Made by a program: the position numbers and the translations under genes
Notes under the pieces: model-generated
The model's input: the letters and a program-made list of their open reading frames with translations, nothing else
What the model was told of the DNA's origin: nothing
Database searches by the model: none
Shown: positions 18,017-26,575 of the stretch, piece by piece
How positions within the stretch are numbered: the stretch's first letter is position 1
Layout: the number at the start of each line of letters is the position of its first letter
NCBI GenBank assembly: GCA_029248405.1
Contig: JAQWJJ010000002.1
Location: 51,544 to 115,543 of the forward strand
DNA length: 64,000 nucleotides
Origin: Flavobacteriaceae bacterium
Lineage (GTDB): Bacteria > Bacteroidota > Bacteroidia > Flavobacteriales > Flavobacteriaceae
Reading direction: 5' to 3'

Positions 18017-18844
18017 ATGAATTTAGGACAATATAACACATTAACCATTTTGCGTGATACCGACCCCGGATTGTATTTGGGTGATGATCAAGAGAATGAA
18101 GTGCTTTTACCGCATCGCTATAAGCCTGAGACTTATAATATTGATGACGAGATTGAAGTTTTTTTGTATTTGGATAATGAGGAACGTCCAATTGCGACAA
18201 CCGATGAACCTTACTTAACCCTCAACACATTTGGCTATCTGCGCTGCAGTGATGTCAATGCATATGGTGCTTTTATGGATTGGGGTTTGGTCAAACAGCT
18301 TTTTGTCCCCTTCAAAGAGCAAGCCCGCCCGATGAAGGTCGGCAGTTGGTATGTGGTTTATTTGTATCTGGATGATAAAACCAATCGTCTGGTGGGGTCT
18401 AGTAAGACCAATAAATTTCTTTCGAATGACCATTTGACCATTGAAAAATATCAAGAGGTTGATATTTTGGTGACTCATTTGACCGAAAAAGGTGCCAATG
18501 TGATCATTAATGGAGTGCATAAAGGTTTGGTATACATCGATGATATCTTTGAAGATCTGCGTTCGGGAGATCAAATAAAGGCTTATGTCAAGAATATTCG
18601 CGACGATAAAAAAGTAGATGTCGTGCTGCAACCTATGGGGTATCGGAGTATTGAGCCCAATGCTGAGTATATTTTAGAGGAATTAAAGGCTGCTGGAGGT
18701 TTCATGGCACTTAACGACAAATCGGACCCAGAAACTATTAAAGACATGTTGGGCATGAGCAAGAAGCTTTTCAAAAAGGCGATTGGGACCCTGTACAAAA
18801 ACAAGCTGATCCAAATTAAAGAAGAAGGTATTGAGTTGACCTAA
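18017..18844 (+). CDS. CvfB-like S1 RNA-binding protein
   Basis: 275 residues. Repeated S1/OB-type beta segments are visible, including a canonical one, NAYGAFMDWGLVKQLFVPF (about residues 81-99), and a second KGANVIINGVHKGLVYIDD. A C-terminal winged-helix-like part (SDPETIKDMLGMSKKLFKKAIGTLYKN) completes the CvfB layout. CvfB proteins bind RNA and affect virulence or stress gene expression in Firmicutes; the role in Bacteroidota is not established. It lies inside the menaquinone gene run between menD and menB. Its stop overlaps by 4 nt the stop of a convergent gene. Confidence 0.88.
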   Translation: MNLGQYNTLTILRDTDPGLYLGDDQENEVLLPHRYKPETYNIDDEIEVFLYLDNEERPIATTDEPYLTLNTFGYLRCSDVNAYGAFMDWGLVKQLFVPFKEQARPMKVGSWYVVYLYLDDKTNRLVGSSKTNKFLSNDHLTIEKYQEVDILVTHLTEKGANVIINGVHKGLVYIDDIFEDLRSGDQIKAYVKNIRDDKKVDVVLQPMGYRSIEPNAEYILEELKAAGGFMALNDKSDPETIKDMLGMSKKLFKKAIGTLYKNKLIQIKEEGIELT

Positions 18845-19350
18845 TGGCGTAGGCTGCCCAGTTTATAAGGAGCACACCGCGAACAAACGCCAAAAGGAGG
18901 GCAGGGATCAAACATCCGCATTGGTCGTGAATTAGTGGCGCCATAAGTGCCCAATGGATCAGGTATTGATGCTCCAGTGACGGTTAACCGCAACCCAGAT
19001 GAGTTATTAGGTTTCGCACTCCACTGTGCGTTTTTTCGCCATTTATTTTGTCCTTGAGTGAGACGACTTTGCTTTTGGTTTTTTTCCATTATTGCCTCCT
19101 CCATATCTACAGCAAGCCAAAAATCTTGTGCCGACACTTTAGTGAAGGCCGACCAATTATAGATCGCTTCTTGCTTGGGCAGCCATTGAGACCATATTTT
19201 GTCTAATTGCGGTGCATCAGTAAGCATAAAAATTGGTAGAGTTGTTGTCGGGTTCCGTTCGGAATCAAATTCATTTTGGCCCCAAACCCCCATACTAAAG
19301 CATGAGAAGAGTACTGCAGCTAAATGAGTAATGGAGCATTTTGGAAACAT
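18841..19350 (-). CDS. small secreted protein of unknown function
   Basis: 169 residues. The N-terminus has a signal peptide (hydrophobic LAAVLFSCFSMGVWG, cleavage before QNEF). The mature part is Trp-rich in its middle (W at several spots around SQWLPKQ and NWSAFTK) and ends with a Pro/Cys-rich tail D-P-C-P-P-F-G-V-C-S-R-C-A-P. I recognise no domain. It is the only minus-strand gene inside the menF-menB run. Its stop overlaps the S1 gene stop and its start faces menB. Four Cys in the mature region could form disulfides. It could be a fast-evolving lineage-specific protein. Confidence 0.6.
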   Translation of the reverse strand: MFPKCSITHLAAVLFSCFSMGVWGQNEFDSERNPTTTLPIFMLTDAPQLDKIWSQWLPKQEAIYNWSAFTKVSAQDFWLAVDMEEAIMEKNQKQSRLTQGQNKWRKNAQWSAKPNNSSGLRLTVTGASIPDPLGTYGATNSRPMRMFDPCPPFGVCSRCAPYKLGSLRH

Positions 19351-19384
19351 CAGGTAGAGCGGATTGAATGCACAAAATTTAAAT

Positions 19385-19392
19385 TATCTTTG
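19385..19392 (+). promoter_or_regulatory. menB promoter -7 box (TATCTTTG) with a TTG at -33
   Basis: Exact -7 consensus 15 nt before the menB ATG, with a TTG at 19364-19366 spaced 18 nt upstream, the expected -33 position. One of the best promoters in the window. Confidence 0.65.
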
Positions 19393-19407
19393 CTAAAATT
19401 AGTCATA

Positions 19408-20247
19408 ATGAAGGCAATAGAATGGACCACGGTCAAAAACTTTGAAGATATTACTTATAAAAAGGCCAATGGCGTAGCCCGCATTGCCTTTAACCGACCG
19501 CAAGTGCGCAATGCCTTTCGCCCAAAGACGACCAGTGAGTTACTAGAAGCATTTCATGACGCCCAAGAGGATACAAGTATCGGTGTTGTGTTGTTATCTG
19601 CAGAAGGACCTTCTCCTAAGGATGGGGTCTATAGCTTTTGTTCTGGCGGTGACCAAAGTGCCCGAGGACAGCAAGGTTATGTTGGTAGTGACGGTTACCA
19701 CCGATTGAACATCCTAGATGTTCAACGACTTATCCGCTTTATGCCCAAAGTAGTCATAGCGGTAGTACCGGGTTGGGCTGTGGGCGGTGGACACAGTCTT
19801 CATGTCGTCTGTGACTTGACTTTGGCCAGTGAAGAACATGCAATTTTCAAGCAAACCGATGCCGATGTTACCAGCTTTGATGGCGGATTTGGCAGCGCTT
19901 ATTTGGCCAAATTGGTCGGTCAAAAAAAAGCACGAGAAATTTTCTTTTTGGGCAGGAATTATTCGGCCAAGGAGGCCTTCGAGATGGGTATGGTCAATGC
20001 CGTTGTGCCACACGAACGACTCGAGGAAACAGCTTATCAATGGGCTCAGGAAGTTCTGGCAAAGTCACCTATATCTATCAAAATGTTGAAATTCGCCATG
20101 AATTTGACTGATGATGGCATGGTGGGCCAACAGGTTTTTGCCGGTGAAGCTACCCGTTTGGCCTATATGACAGATGAGGCTAAAGAGGGACGTGATGCAT
20201 TTCTAGAGAAGCGTGCCCCTAATTTTGATAAAAAGTGGCTGCCGTAA
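19408..20247 (+). CDS. menB: 1,4-dihydroxy-2-naphthoyl-CoA synthase
   Basis: 279 residues from the ATG at 19408; the open frame begins earlier but the extra 28 residues overlap the promoter. Crotonase fold: FCSGGDQSARG, GWAVGGGHSLHVVCDLTLA (oxyanion hole), DADVTSFDGGFGSAYLA and a C-terminal WLP end. It closes the second ring of the naphthoquinone from o-succinylbenzoyl-CoA. The other late genes, menA, menC and menE, lie about 19 kb downstream on the same strand. Convergent with the E1 dehydrogenase gene. Confidence 0.96.
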   Translation: MKAIEWTTVKNFEDITYKKANGVARIAFNRPQVRNAFRPKTTSELLEAFHDAQEDTSIGVVLLSAEGPSPKDGVYSFCSGGDQSARGQQGYVGSDGYHRLNILDVQRLIRFMPKVVIAVVPGWAVGGGHSLHVVCDLTLASEEHAIFKQTDADVTSFDGGFGSAYLAKLVGQKKAREIFFLGRNYSAKEAFEMGMVNAVVPHERLEETAYQWAQEVLAKSPISIKMLKFAMNLTDDGMVGQQVFAGEATRLAYMTDEAKEGRDAFLEKRAPNFDKKWLP

Positions 20248-20264
20248 CAAGAGCCACCGACTGA

Positions 20265-22682
20265 TTACCGTAATTTAGGAAAGGCACTCGGGTCCGACTC
20301 ATGCATGATACCATAAATCTTTTCGTAGATGTCCTCTAACGATGGCTTCGAAAAATAGTCCCCATCCGTTCCATAGGCCGGACGATGTGCTTTAGCCGTG
20401 AGCGTCTGGGGTTTGCTGTCGAGGTATTGGTATCCATTTTGTTGTAAAAGAATTTGATCTAAGAGATAAGATGAAGCACCACCAGGAACATCTTCATCTA
20501 CGATCAAGAGACGATTTGTTTTCTGTAGACTTTTGACCACATCGTGCGCCATGTCAAATGGGAGCAAAGATTGAGCATCGATCACTTCAACATGGATGTC
20601 TTGGTCTTGGAGTTCATGTGCGACTTCCACAACCATGCGCAAAGTGCTGCCATAGGACACTACAGTCATGTCACTCCCTGAAACTAAAGTTTCTACCACA
20701 CCAATCGGAGTTCTAAATTGACCATAATTAGTAGGGGCCTGCTCTTTGAGACGATAACCATTGAGGCTCTCGATGACCAGTGCTGGCTCATCACTTTCGA
20801 GGAGTGTGTTATAAAATCCTGCAGCCACTGTCATATTTCTTGGCACCAGAATATGCAGGCCACGCAACAAATGAACTAATCCCCCCATAGGCGAACCACT
20901 ATGCCAAATGCCTTCTAGGCGATGGCCTCTTGTGCGCACAATTAGGGGTGCTTTTTGCTTGCCATTGCTGCGATAACGGACAGTTGCCAAGTCATCACTC
21001 ATCGTTTGTAAACAGTAAAGAACATAATCAAGATATTGGATTTCTGCGATCGGCCTGAGCCCTCTCATGGCCATGCCAATACCCTGACCAATGATCGTCG
21101 CTTCACGAATGCCTGCATCACTGATGCGGTCTTGTCCAAAAATTTCTTGCAGTCCTTCTAAACCTTGGTTGACATCTCCAATTTTTCCGCTATCCTCGCC
21201 AAAAATGAGCAATTCGGGGTGCTTTTCGAACAATGCTTTGAAATTATTTCTCAAGATCAACCGGCCATCCACCTCTGCGGCATGGTCGTCGTAGGTTGGG
21301 GCTATTGACTTGATTCGAGTCGCTCTGTTATCTTGTTCTGAATGAAGGTTGGAGGCATAGAGAGGCTCGATATTTTTGATGTATGCATTAATCCAAGCAG
21401 CCAACGCCTTTTTTTCTGGATATTCTTGGCCTATGGTCAAACGCATGGCCCGGCGCGCAGCAGAAAGTAAATCTCTGCGCAAAGGTTCTTTGTCTTCTAT
21501 GAGATCTTTGATGATGTTCTGCAATTGCTGATTTTGGTTGCGTGATGCATCGGACAAAGCCTCTAAAACCTGTAAAAGTTCTGTTTTTTCATTTTTATGC
21601 GGTGCGATATAAGCCGCCCAAGCTCTATTTTTGCCATCGCGTACTTGCTTTTTAATATCCGCTTCAAGTGCCGTCAACGCGTCTTCAGTAGCGATGCCCT
21701 GATCCAAAATCCATTGACGCATTTTGACGTTACAGTCATGTTCACGCTCCCATGTCAGGCGCTCTGGACCCTTATAGCGCTCATGTGAGCCGCTTGTCGA
21801 GTGGCCTTGGGGCTGGGTGAGTTCTTGAACATGAATCAATACAGGCACATGATTTTCTCTTGCAAGAGCTCCTGAGGTCTTGAAAACTTTAACCAGGTCT
21901 GCATAATCCCATCCATTTACTCGGACAATCTCAAAACCAGGCAGCTCGTCTTCACGCTGAAACCCTTTTAAAATTTCTGAAATATTTTCTTTTGTAGTCT
22001 GGTATTTGGCATGCACTGAAATACCATAATCGTCATCCCAAACACTGATCACTAGAGGAACCTGAAGTACTCCGGCGGCGTTGATGGTTTCCCAAAACAA
22101 TCCTTCACTGGTACTGGCATTACCAATACTCCCCCAGGCCACCTCTTGACCCCGATCAGAAAAAGATTTGAGATGAGCGACTTCTTTGACATTTCTATAA
22201 ACTGAAGAAGCCTGTGCCAATCCTAACAATCGAGGCATTTGCCCAGCAGTAGGAGAAATATCTGAGCTGCTGTTGTATTGTTGTTCTAAAGCCTTAAAAC
22301 TCCCATCTTCATTTAGGCTGTGTGTCATAAAATGACCACCCATCTGGCGACCACCGCTCATGGGTTCATGCTCTATAGAAGTATGCGCATAAAGTCCTGC
22401 AAAAAATTGTTCGATGGTCAATAAATCTAGAGCCATCATAAAGGTTTGATCGCGGTAATAGCCCGAGCGCCAATCTCCTTTTTTGAAGGCCTTGGCCCAC
22501 GCCAACTGAGGCACTTCTTTGCCGTCTCCGAAAATACCAAACTTGGCTTTTCCCGTAAGGACCTCACGACGCCCCAATAAACTGCATTCGCGACTGGTCA
22601 CTGCCACGCGATAGTCACTCAGGACTTCGGCTTTAAAATCATCAAAAGATAGTTGGTTATTTTTTGTCGATTTTGTCGGCAT
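20265..22682 (-). CDS. fused alpha/beta E1 subunit of a 2-oxoacid (branched-chain type) dehydrogenase
   Basis: 805 residues. The N-terminal half (to about residue 370) is the E1 alpha chain with the thiamine diphosphate segment GSIGNASTSEG and YGISVHAKYQ. The C-terminal half (from about residue 455) is the E1 beta chain with FGEDSGKIGDVNQG, DAGIREATIIGQGIGMAMRG and IVDEDVPGGASSY. It would decarboxylate branched-chain 2-oxoacids (or pyruvate/2-oxoglutarate) and pass the acyl group to an E2 lipoyl protein, which is not in this window. The alpha-beta fusion is common in Bacteroidota. A -7 box TATTTTTG lies at 22703-22710 (minus), 20 nt before the ATG, with a TTG 20 nt further upstream. Confidence 0.92.
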   Translation of the reverse strand: MPTKSTKNNQLSFDDFKAEVLSDYRVAVTSRECSLLGRREVLTGKAKFGIFGDGKEVPQLAWAKAFKKGDWRSGYYRDQTFMMALDLLTIEQFFAGLYAHTSIEHEPMSGGRQMGGHFMTHSLNEDGSFKALEQQYNSSSDISPTAGQMPRLLGLAQASSVYRNVKEVAHLKSFSDRGQEVAWGSIGNASTSEGLFWETINAAGVLQVPLVISVWDDDYGISVHAKYQTTKENISEILKGFQREDELPGFEIVRVNGWDYADLVKVFKTSGALARENHVPVLIHVQELTQPQGHSTSGSHERYKGPERLTWEREHDCNVKMRQWILDQGIATEDALTALEADIKKQVRDGKNRAWAAYIAPHKNEKTELLQVLEALSDASRNQNQQLQNIIKDLIEDKEPLRRDLLSAARRAMRLTIGQEYPEKKALAAWINAYIKNIEPLYASNLHSEQDNRATRIKSIAPTYDDHAAEVDGRLILRNNFKALFEKHPELLIFGEDSGKIGDVNQGLEGLQEIFGQDRISDAGIREATIIGQGIGMAMRGLRPIAEIQYLDYVLYCLQTMSDDLATVRYRSNGKQKAPLIVRTRGHRLEGIWHSGSPMGGLVHLLRGLHILVPRNMTVAAGFYNTLLESDEPALVIESLNGYRLKEQAPTNYGQFRTPIGVVETLVSGSDMTVVSYGSTLRMVVEVAHELQDQDIHVEVIDAQSLLPFDMAHDVVKSLQKTNRLLIVDEDVPGGASSYLLDQILLQQNGYQYLDSKPQTLTAKAHRPAYGTDGDYFSKPSLEDIYEKIYGIMHESDPSAFPKLR

Positions 22683-22772
22683 GAATCTTGGCGTTTAGAG
22701 TGCAAAAATACGCAAAATTGCCCTGCCGTGCAATGGTCAAATCGAGGTGGGCTTCTAAATCAACACTCAGGG

Positions 22773-22991
22773 CTATTGTTGGTTTTTCAGAGACACAACA
22801 ACCCAACGGATCAATAATAGAAATGGAGCACCGTGCATCAATAAATCAAAATAATCAAGGGGTTGCATGCCAACACCTCCTCCCCAAAGCCATTTTATTT
22901 TACCCCACAAATGGGGTTCGGGAAAAAACGGCGCCAAACCAAGTGAAAGGCACAATAAAATAATTAATCGAGGGTTGTTCAAAAGGTTCAT
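22773..22991 (-). CDS. small two-helix membrane protein, 72 residues
   Basis: Translation from the ATG at 22991 gives a protein with two hydrophobic segments (about residues 8-22 and 50-67) separated by P-E-P-H-x-W-G-K-I-K-W and a Gly-rich G-G-G-V-G-M turn. I recognise this L-A-P-F-F-P-E-P-H pattern from a small uncharacterised membrane protein of Bacteroidota. The open frame extends upstream into the peptidase gene; I chose 22991 because only one base separates it from the TGA stop of that gene (TGATATG), typical of coupled genes. Function unknown. Confidence 0.72.
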   Translation of the reverse strand: MNLLNNPRLIILLCLSLGLAPFFPEPHLWGKIKWLWGGGVGMQPLDYFDLLMHGAPFLLLIRWVVVSLKNQQ

Positions 22992-22992
22992 A

Positions 22993-25830
22993 TCAATACC
23001 ATTTTCGGGTGAATAGGCCACTAAGGGTGTCAAGGTCCAATGTGACGATAAAGCGGACTCTTGAAAAATAATCATCTGCACCGGGCTCCCATCCAAGGTT
23101 CGAATAAAGAGGGAAGTACAGTTCAAAATAATCGGTGACAAAGCTGGTTCGGATCCCACTATCATAAACGGCTTTGGCGTTGCTGCCTAAATTCTTAACC
23201 ATTCCTACATCACCATAAACATAGAGCCATCGCCACAAATTAACACTGGCATTAATGGTCGTGATCCATTGATTTGCAAATCCTGGCTCGAGATTTGACT
23301 TAAAGCCACCCTCCGAAATGATCAGTTGTTGGCTATAAAGACCGCTGCTTTCGCTCCTGCCCAAATAGCCATAGTCAAACATATAATCCGTTGGGCGATC
23401 CAGTGCAAAACTGAAGTAGTCTTGATCTGAGCTGGTCTTGTTGCGCAGGAACAAGCCCGAGAACATTCTTAAGTTGACCTGACGGTTGTTCAGGTAGAGT
23501 TTGCGGTATTCCAACTGAGTGGACAACTTTGTAAAAGCACTGGACCACTGCAAGTTAAAATTAGTGCTGTAAAAATTGATCAGGTTATTGTCCGAAAAGG
23601 TATACTGGAGATTATAAACACTATAGTTGGGCTCTTGATCGACTGCTTCAGGTTTTTTGTCTCGCGTGACATGAACACTTCTTAAATTAATGAAATGACG
23701 TCTGTTTTTTCTCAAGTCAGAATGATCTCTGAAGGCAAAAACGATGTAAGGAGATAATCTGCGGTAAAAGAGCTGATCGTCAAAAGAAAAATAAGTCCCT
23801 GAGACGCCATAGCGTTTCATGTAAAGGTTTTGATTTTCTTCAAATTGATTGTAGACCAGCGAGCCATTGCCGATGAGTGTTTGAGATTTGATTCCGTATT
23901 GCGGTTGCAAGCTATAATGGAATTTTTTTGGCAAAATTGTGCGGTTATAAATTTTGGCGCCAATACCCACCCCGTCATATAAGTTATAGCCCGCGACAGG
24001 AAGCATGAAGACTTGATTGTACTTAGGATCTTCAATGTCTTGGATCAGCCTGAGCTGGAAGGGCTTCTTTTTGCTTCCACTAATGTTTCGGAAATTATTG
24101 CGCGCATTGATCTCTGGAATGATTCCGTCACGATTCAGTACCAGTTGTTCAATTCCTGATTTCGGAATAACCACTGTTGACTTGTCCCTAAAAGGAGGCA
24201 GCCATTTTTTAAATATTAAAGAGTCCTTATCCAATCCATACAAGGCTATGGGTAAAGCTTTTTTACTTCGGTTGAGGACGGTTACGGAAAGTGAATCCTC
24301 GAGGCGCTGGACATCCGTGATTTTAAAATCAATGCTTTGGCGTTTTTTGGCAAAATCTTCAAAAAACCAATCAAATTCAGTGTTTTTTCCTTCAGAAAGG
24401 GCTTTTTTCAGGCTATTTTGATCAAAATACGCATTCTTGTTTTGCTGGAAGAAATTCTTAATGCTGCCTTTAAATTCATCCGCTCCCATATAAGACGCTA
24501 AGGCAATAAATCCTGTGCCCGCATAATAATCATTGCCTGTTCTTGCATTGAAATTAAGCAGAGAATCTTTGGGGATTGAGAGGGCCTGATGCCTGTTGTT
24601 GCGTGCCGCATTAAGGTAAAAAAGGGGGTATTGGTCATTGAATTTGACGTGGCTCAACCGAGACCATTTGACCAAAGGAAAGGTGCTGAAACTTCCGAGT
24701 ATTTTTTGGTCAGGATAAAATTGAGAGACATACTCAGCCATGAGATAAATTTGTAGTCCTCCAATGATCCAGTAATCTTTGCGGGCGTTGTGGCTCAAGT
24801 GACGCTCCAGGTATAGGCGCGTGATGATTTTCATAAATGAGAGCTCTTGTTCGAACCCATTGGGAAATGGACTGATGAAATCAGGCAACTTATTCAGACC
24901 AAACACAGGATTTTTTTTGTACGCCGCTTCCGTGACTAAAAAATGTGTGGGCGCGTCTAAAGGGCCAAAAGCGTCAGTCAAAAACGCACTGATCCTGTTC
25001 AAGTGTTCTTGAGTCATAGAAGACGAAACATTGGTATTGACCATGTTTGTGGTGACATCAAACGCAGTTGTTTTGTAGGTTTTAAATTGTTGGTTCAAAC
25101 CAAAAACCAATACAGTTTCATTATGACGTGTTCCTGTAAGTATTTTTTTTTGACGACCAGATGTTGGTTGAAATGGCCTGTGTTCTTGCCCCATTTTTGC
25201 CTCAACTGAGGAGATGTTCAGATCGCTATAAAGATGGTGTGTGCTTGGGTAATCGAAAAGGACGTCGAGTTGTGTTGGCGCCATTATAAAGTCTTCAGTG
25301 TCTTTGTGGCTGTATATTTGCCAGCCGTTTTGGTACAATGCAGGGGCGATGAACCAATGTCTCAAAGTATATTCCTGATCTTTATTAACGCCAAACCGGG
25401 TGTACTTATCATCGGGAATTTTGATGGTGTATTCAAGGTCAATAATGATCGAATCGCCTTTGACTAGGGGGGTGTCTAATTCAATTTTTATAATATCGGC
25501 AGCAGGTCGCGTCCAAATTAATGATTGATCATTTGCCTTAGCCAAGTTGAGCGTAGTCACACCACGATGCTCTTCTTCTTCAAAATGAAAGGCACTTTCA
25601 AAATTTTCTGCAAATCTTTGGGCTAGAGGAGTGGTCTTACTAGAAAAGCTATTGGCCCAATCCACAAACAGGAGTGCTGATAGATCATCTGGGCTTTGGT
25701 TTAGATAATTAATTTCTTGTTTGATGGTCAAGAGGTGCTCTTGAGTATCTAAGACAGCATCAATCTGTACTTTGTGTTGACCAAAACACCCAGCGGTACT
25801 CAGCACGGCAGCAATAACGAGTGCATTCAA
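22993..25830 (-). CDS. M1-like (gluzincin) peptidase homologue lacking HExxH, fused to a C-terminal beta-barrel-like domain
   Basis: 945 residues from the TTG at 25830. A signal peptide is followed by an M1 aminopeptidase-type N-terminal beta domain, then the helical region where M1 enzymes carry HExxH. Here that helix reads F-M-K-I-I-T-R-L-Y-L-E-R-H-L (about residues 332-345) and the second zinc site helix reads WIIGGLQIYLM, where active enzymes have W-x-x-E-G. Zinc ligands are therefore absent and it is probably not a peptidase. From about residue 600 the sequence is a run of alternating aromatic/polar strands ending in W-Y, consistent with an outer-membrane barrel. The start is uncertain: no ATG is available, and an ATT directly after the upstream stop would give a better signal peptide. 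Confidence 0.78.
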   Translation of the reverse strand: MNALVIAAVLSTAGCFGQHKVQIDAVLDTQEHLLTIKQEINYLNQSPDDLSALLFVDWANSFSSKTTPLAQRFAENFESAFHFEEEEHRGVTTLNLAKANDQSLIWTRPAADIIKIELDTPLVKGDSIIIDLEYTIKIPDDKYTRFGVNKDQEYTLRHWFIAPALYQNGWQIYSHKDTEDFIMAPTQLDVLFDYPSTHHLYSDLNISSVEAKMGQEHRPFQPTSGRQKKILTGTRHNETVLVFGLNQQFKTYKTTAFDVTTNMVNTNVSSSMTQEHLNRISAFLTDAFGPLDAPTHFLVTEAAYKKNPVFGLNKLPDFISPFPNGFEQELSFMKIITRLYLERHLSHNARKDYWIIGGLQIYLMAEYVSQFYPDQKILGSFSTFPLVKWSRLSHVKFNDQYPLFYLNAARNNRHQALSIPKDSLLNFNARTGNDYYAGTGFIALASYMGADEFKGSIKNFFQQNKNAYFDQNSLKKALSEGKNTEFDWFFEDFAKKRQSIDFKITDVQRLEDSLSVTVLNRSKKALPIALYGLDKDSLIFKKWLPPFRDKSTVVIPKSGIEQLVLNRDGIIPEINARNNFRNISGSKKKPFQLRLIQDIEDPKYNQVFMLPVAGYNLYDGVGIGAKIYNRTILPKKFHYSLQPQYGIKSQTLIGNGSLVYNQFEENQNLYMKRYGVSGTYFSFDDQLFYRRLSPYIVFAFRDHSDLRKNRRHFINLRSVHVTRDKKPEAVDQEPNYSVYNLQYTFSDNNLINFYSTNFNLQWSSAFTKLSTQLEYRKLYLNNRQVNLRMFSGLFLRNKTSSDQDYFSFALDRPTDYMFDYGYLGRSESSGLYSQQLIISEGGFKSNLEPGFANQWITTINASVNLWRWLYVYGDVGMVKNLGSNAKAVYDSGIRTSFVTDYFELYFPLYSNLGWEPGADDYFSRVRFIVTLDLDTLSGLFTRKWY

Positions 25831-25872
25831 AAAACAGAATGATATGTGGGCAAAGATTTTGATGGAATTAAT

Positions 25873-26559
25873 TTAAAAATTAGGGCTTAAATCAAACTGA
25901 TCATAAAATTGAGTGAGAATCTCAATGACTTCGTCTTCAGTATCGACAAGGTGAAGCAATTCTAAGTCCTCGTTGTGGATATTATTGGCTTGAAGCAATG
26001 AGGACTTTATCCAGTCGATCAATCCCTCCCAATAAGTTCTGCCCACTAGTATTATGGGGAATTTACTGACTTTTTTAGTTTGTATTAGGGTGACCGCCTC
26101 AAAAAGCTCATCAAGTGTTCCAAAGCCACCCGGCATCACAACAAAACCTTGCGAATATTTGAGGAACATTACCTTGCGCACAAAGAAATAATCAAAATCA
26201 ATGCTTTTGTCGCGATCGACATAAGGGTTGAGGTGTTGTTCAAAGGGCAATTCAATGTTGAGGCCTACAGAGGTGCCACCAGCCTCAAAAGCCCCTTTGT
26301 TGGCGCCTTCCATGATGCCAGGACCACCGCCAGTAATCACCCCAAAACCATTTTCAGTAATGCGCTTAGCGATATTTTGAGACAACAAATAATAGGGATG
26401 GTCCGGGTCTGTTCTGGCTGAGCCAAAAATACTGACGCATGGCCCAATCTTCGAGAGTTTTTCATAACCCTCTACAAATTCTCCCATGATCTTGAATACT
26501 GCCCAAGAATCATTGGTTTTGATCTCATTCCAATTTTTATAGTGCTTTTCTGGTCGCAT
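25873..26559 (-). CDS. LOG family protein (TIGR00730-type Rossmann fold)
   Basis: 228 residues with the family signatures GSARTDPDHPYY, VITGGGPGIMEGANKGAFEAGG and M-P-G-G-F-G-T-L-D-E-L-F-E. LOG proteins hydrolyse nucleoside 5'-monophosphates such as cytokinin ribotides or purine nucleotides to free base and ribose 5-phosphate. The PGGxGTxxE motif carries the catalytic Glu and is intact. It starts 16 nt after uvrA and directly precedes the M1-like gene, so it sits in the middle of a four-gene operon. Its true bacterial substrate is not established. Confidence 0.9.
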   Translation of the reverse strand: MRPEKHYKNWNEIKTNDSWAVFKIMGEFVEGYEKLSKIGPCVSIFGSARTDPDHPYYLLSQNIAKRITENGFGVITGGGPGIMEGANKGAFEAGGTSVGLNIELPFEQHLNPYVDRDKSIDFDYFFVRKVMFLKYSQGFVVMPGGFGTLDELFEAVTLIQTKKVSKFPIILVGRTYWEGLIDWIKSSLLQANNIHNEDLELLHLVDTEDEVIEILTQFYDQFDLSPNF

Positions 26560-26575
26560 TGGTGGATTATTTGCG

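Noticed and set aside
22100..22200. Loss of the thiamine-diphosphate GDG motif in the fused E1 protein (reads G-N-A-S-T-S-E-G)
   Set aside because: I believe this variant is normal for the Bacteroidota fused E1 group, so it is not evidence for an inactive enzyme.
22688..22963. 91-codon plus-strand ORF
   Set aside because: Antisense to the 72-residue membrane protein, which fits the operon and a known pattern; the plus-strand frame shows no family resemblance.
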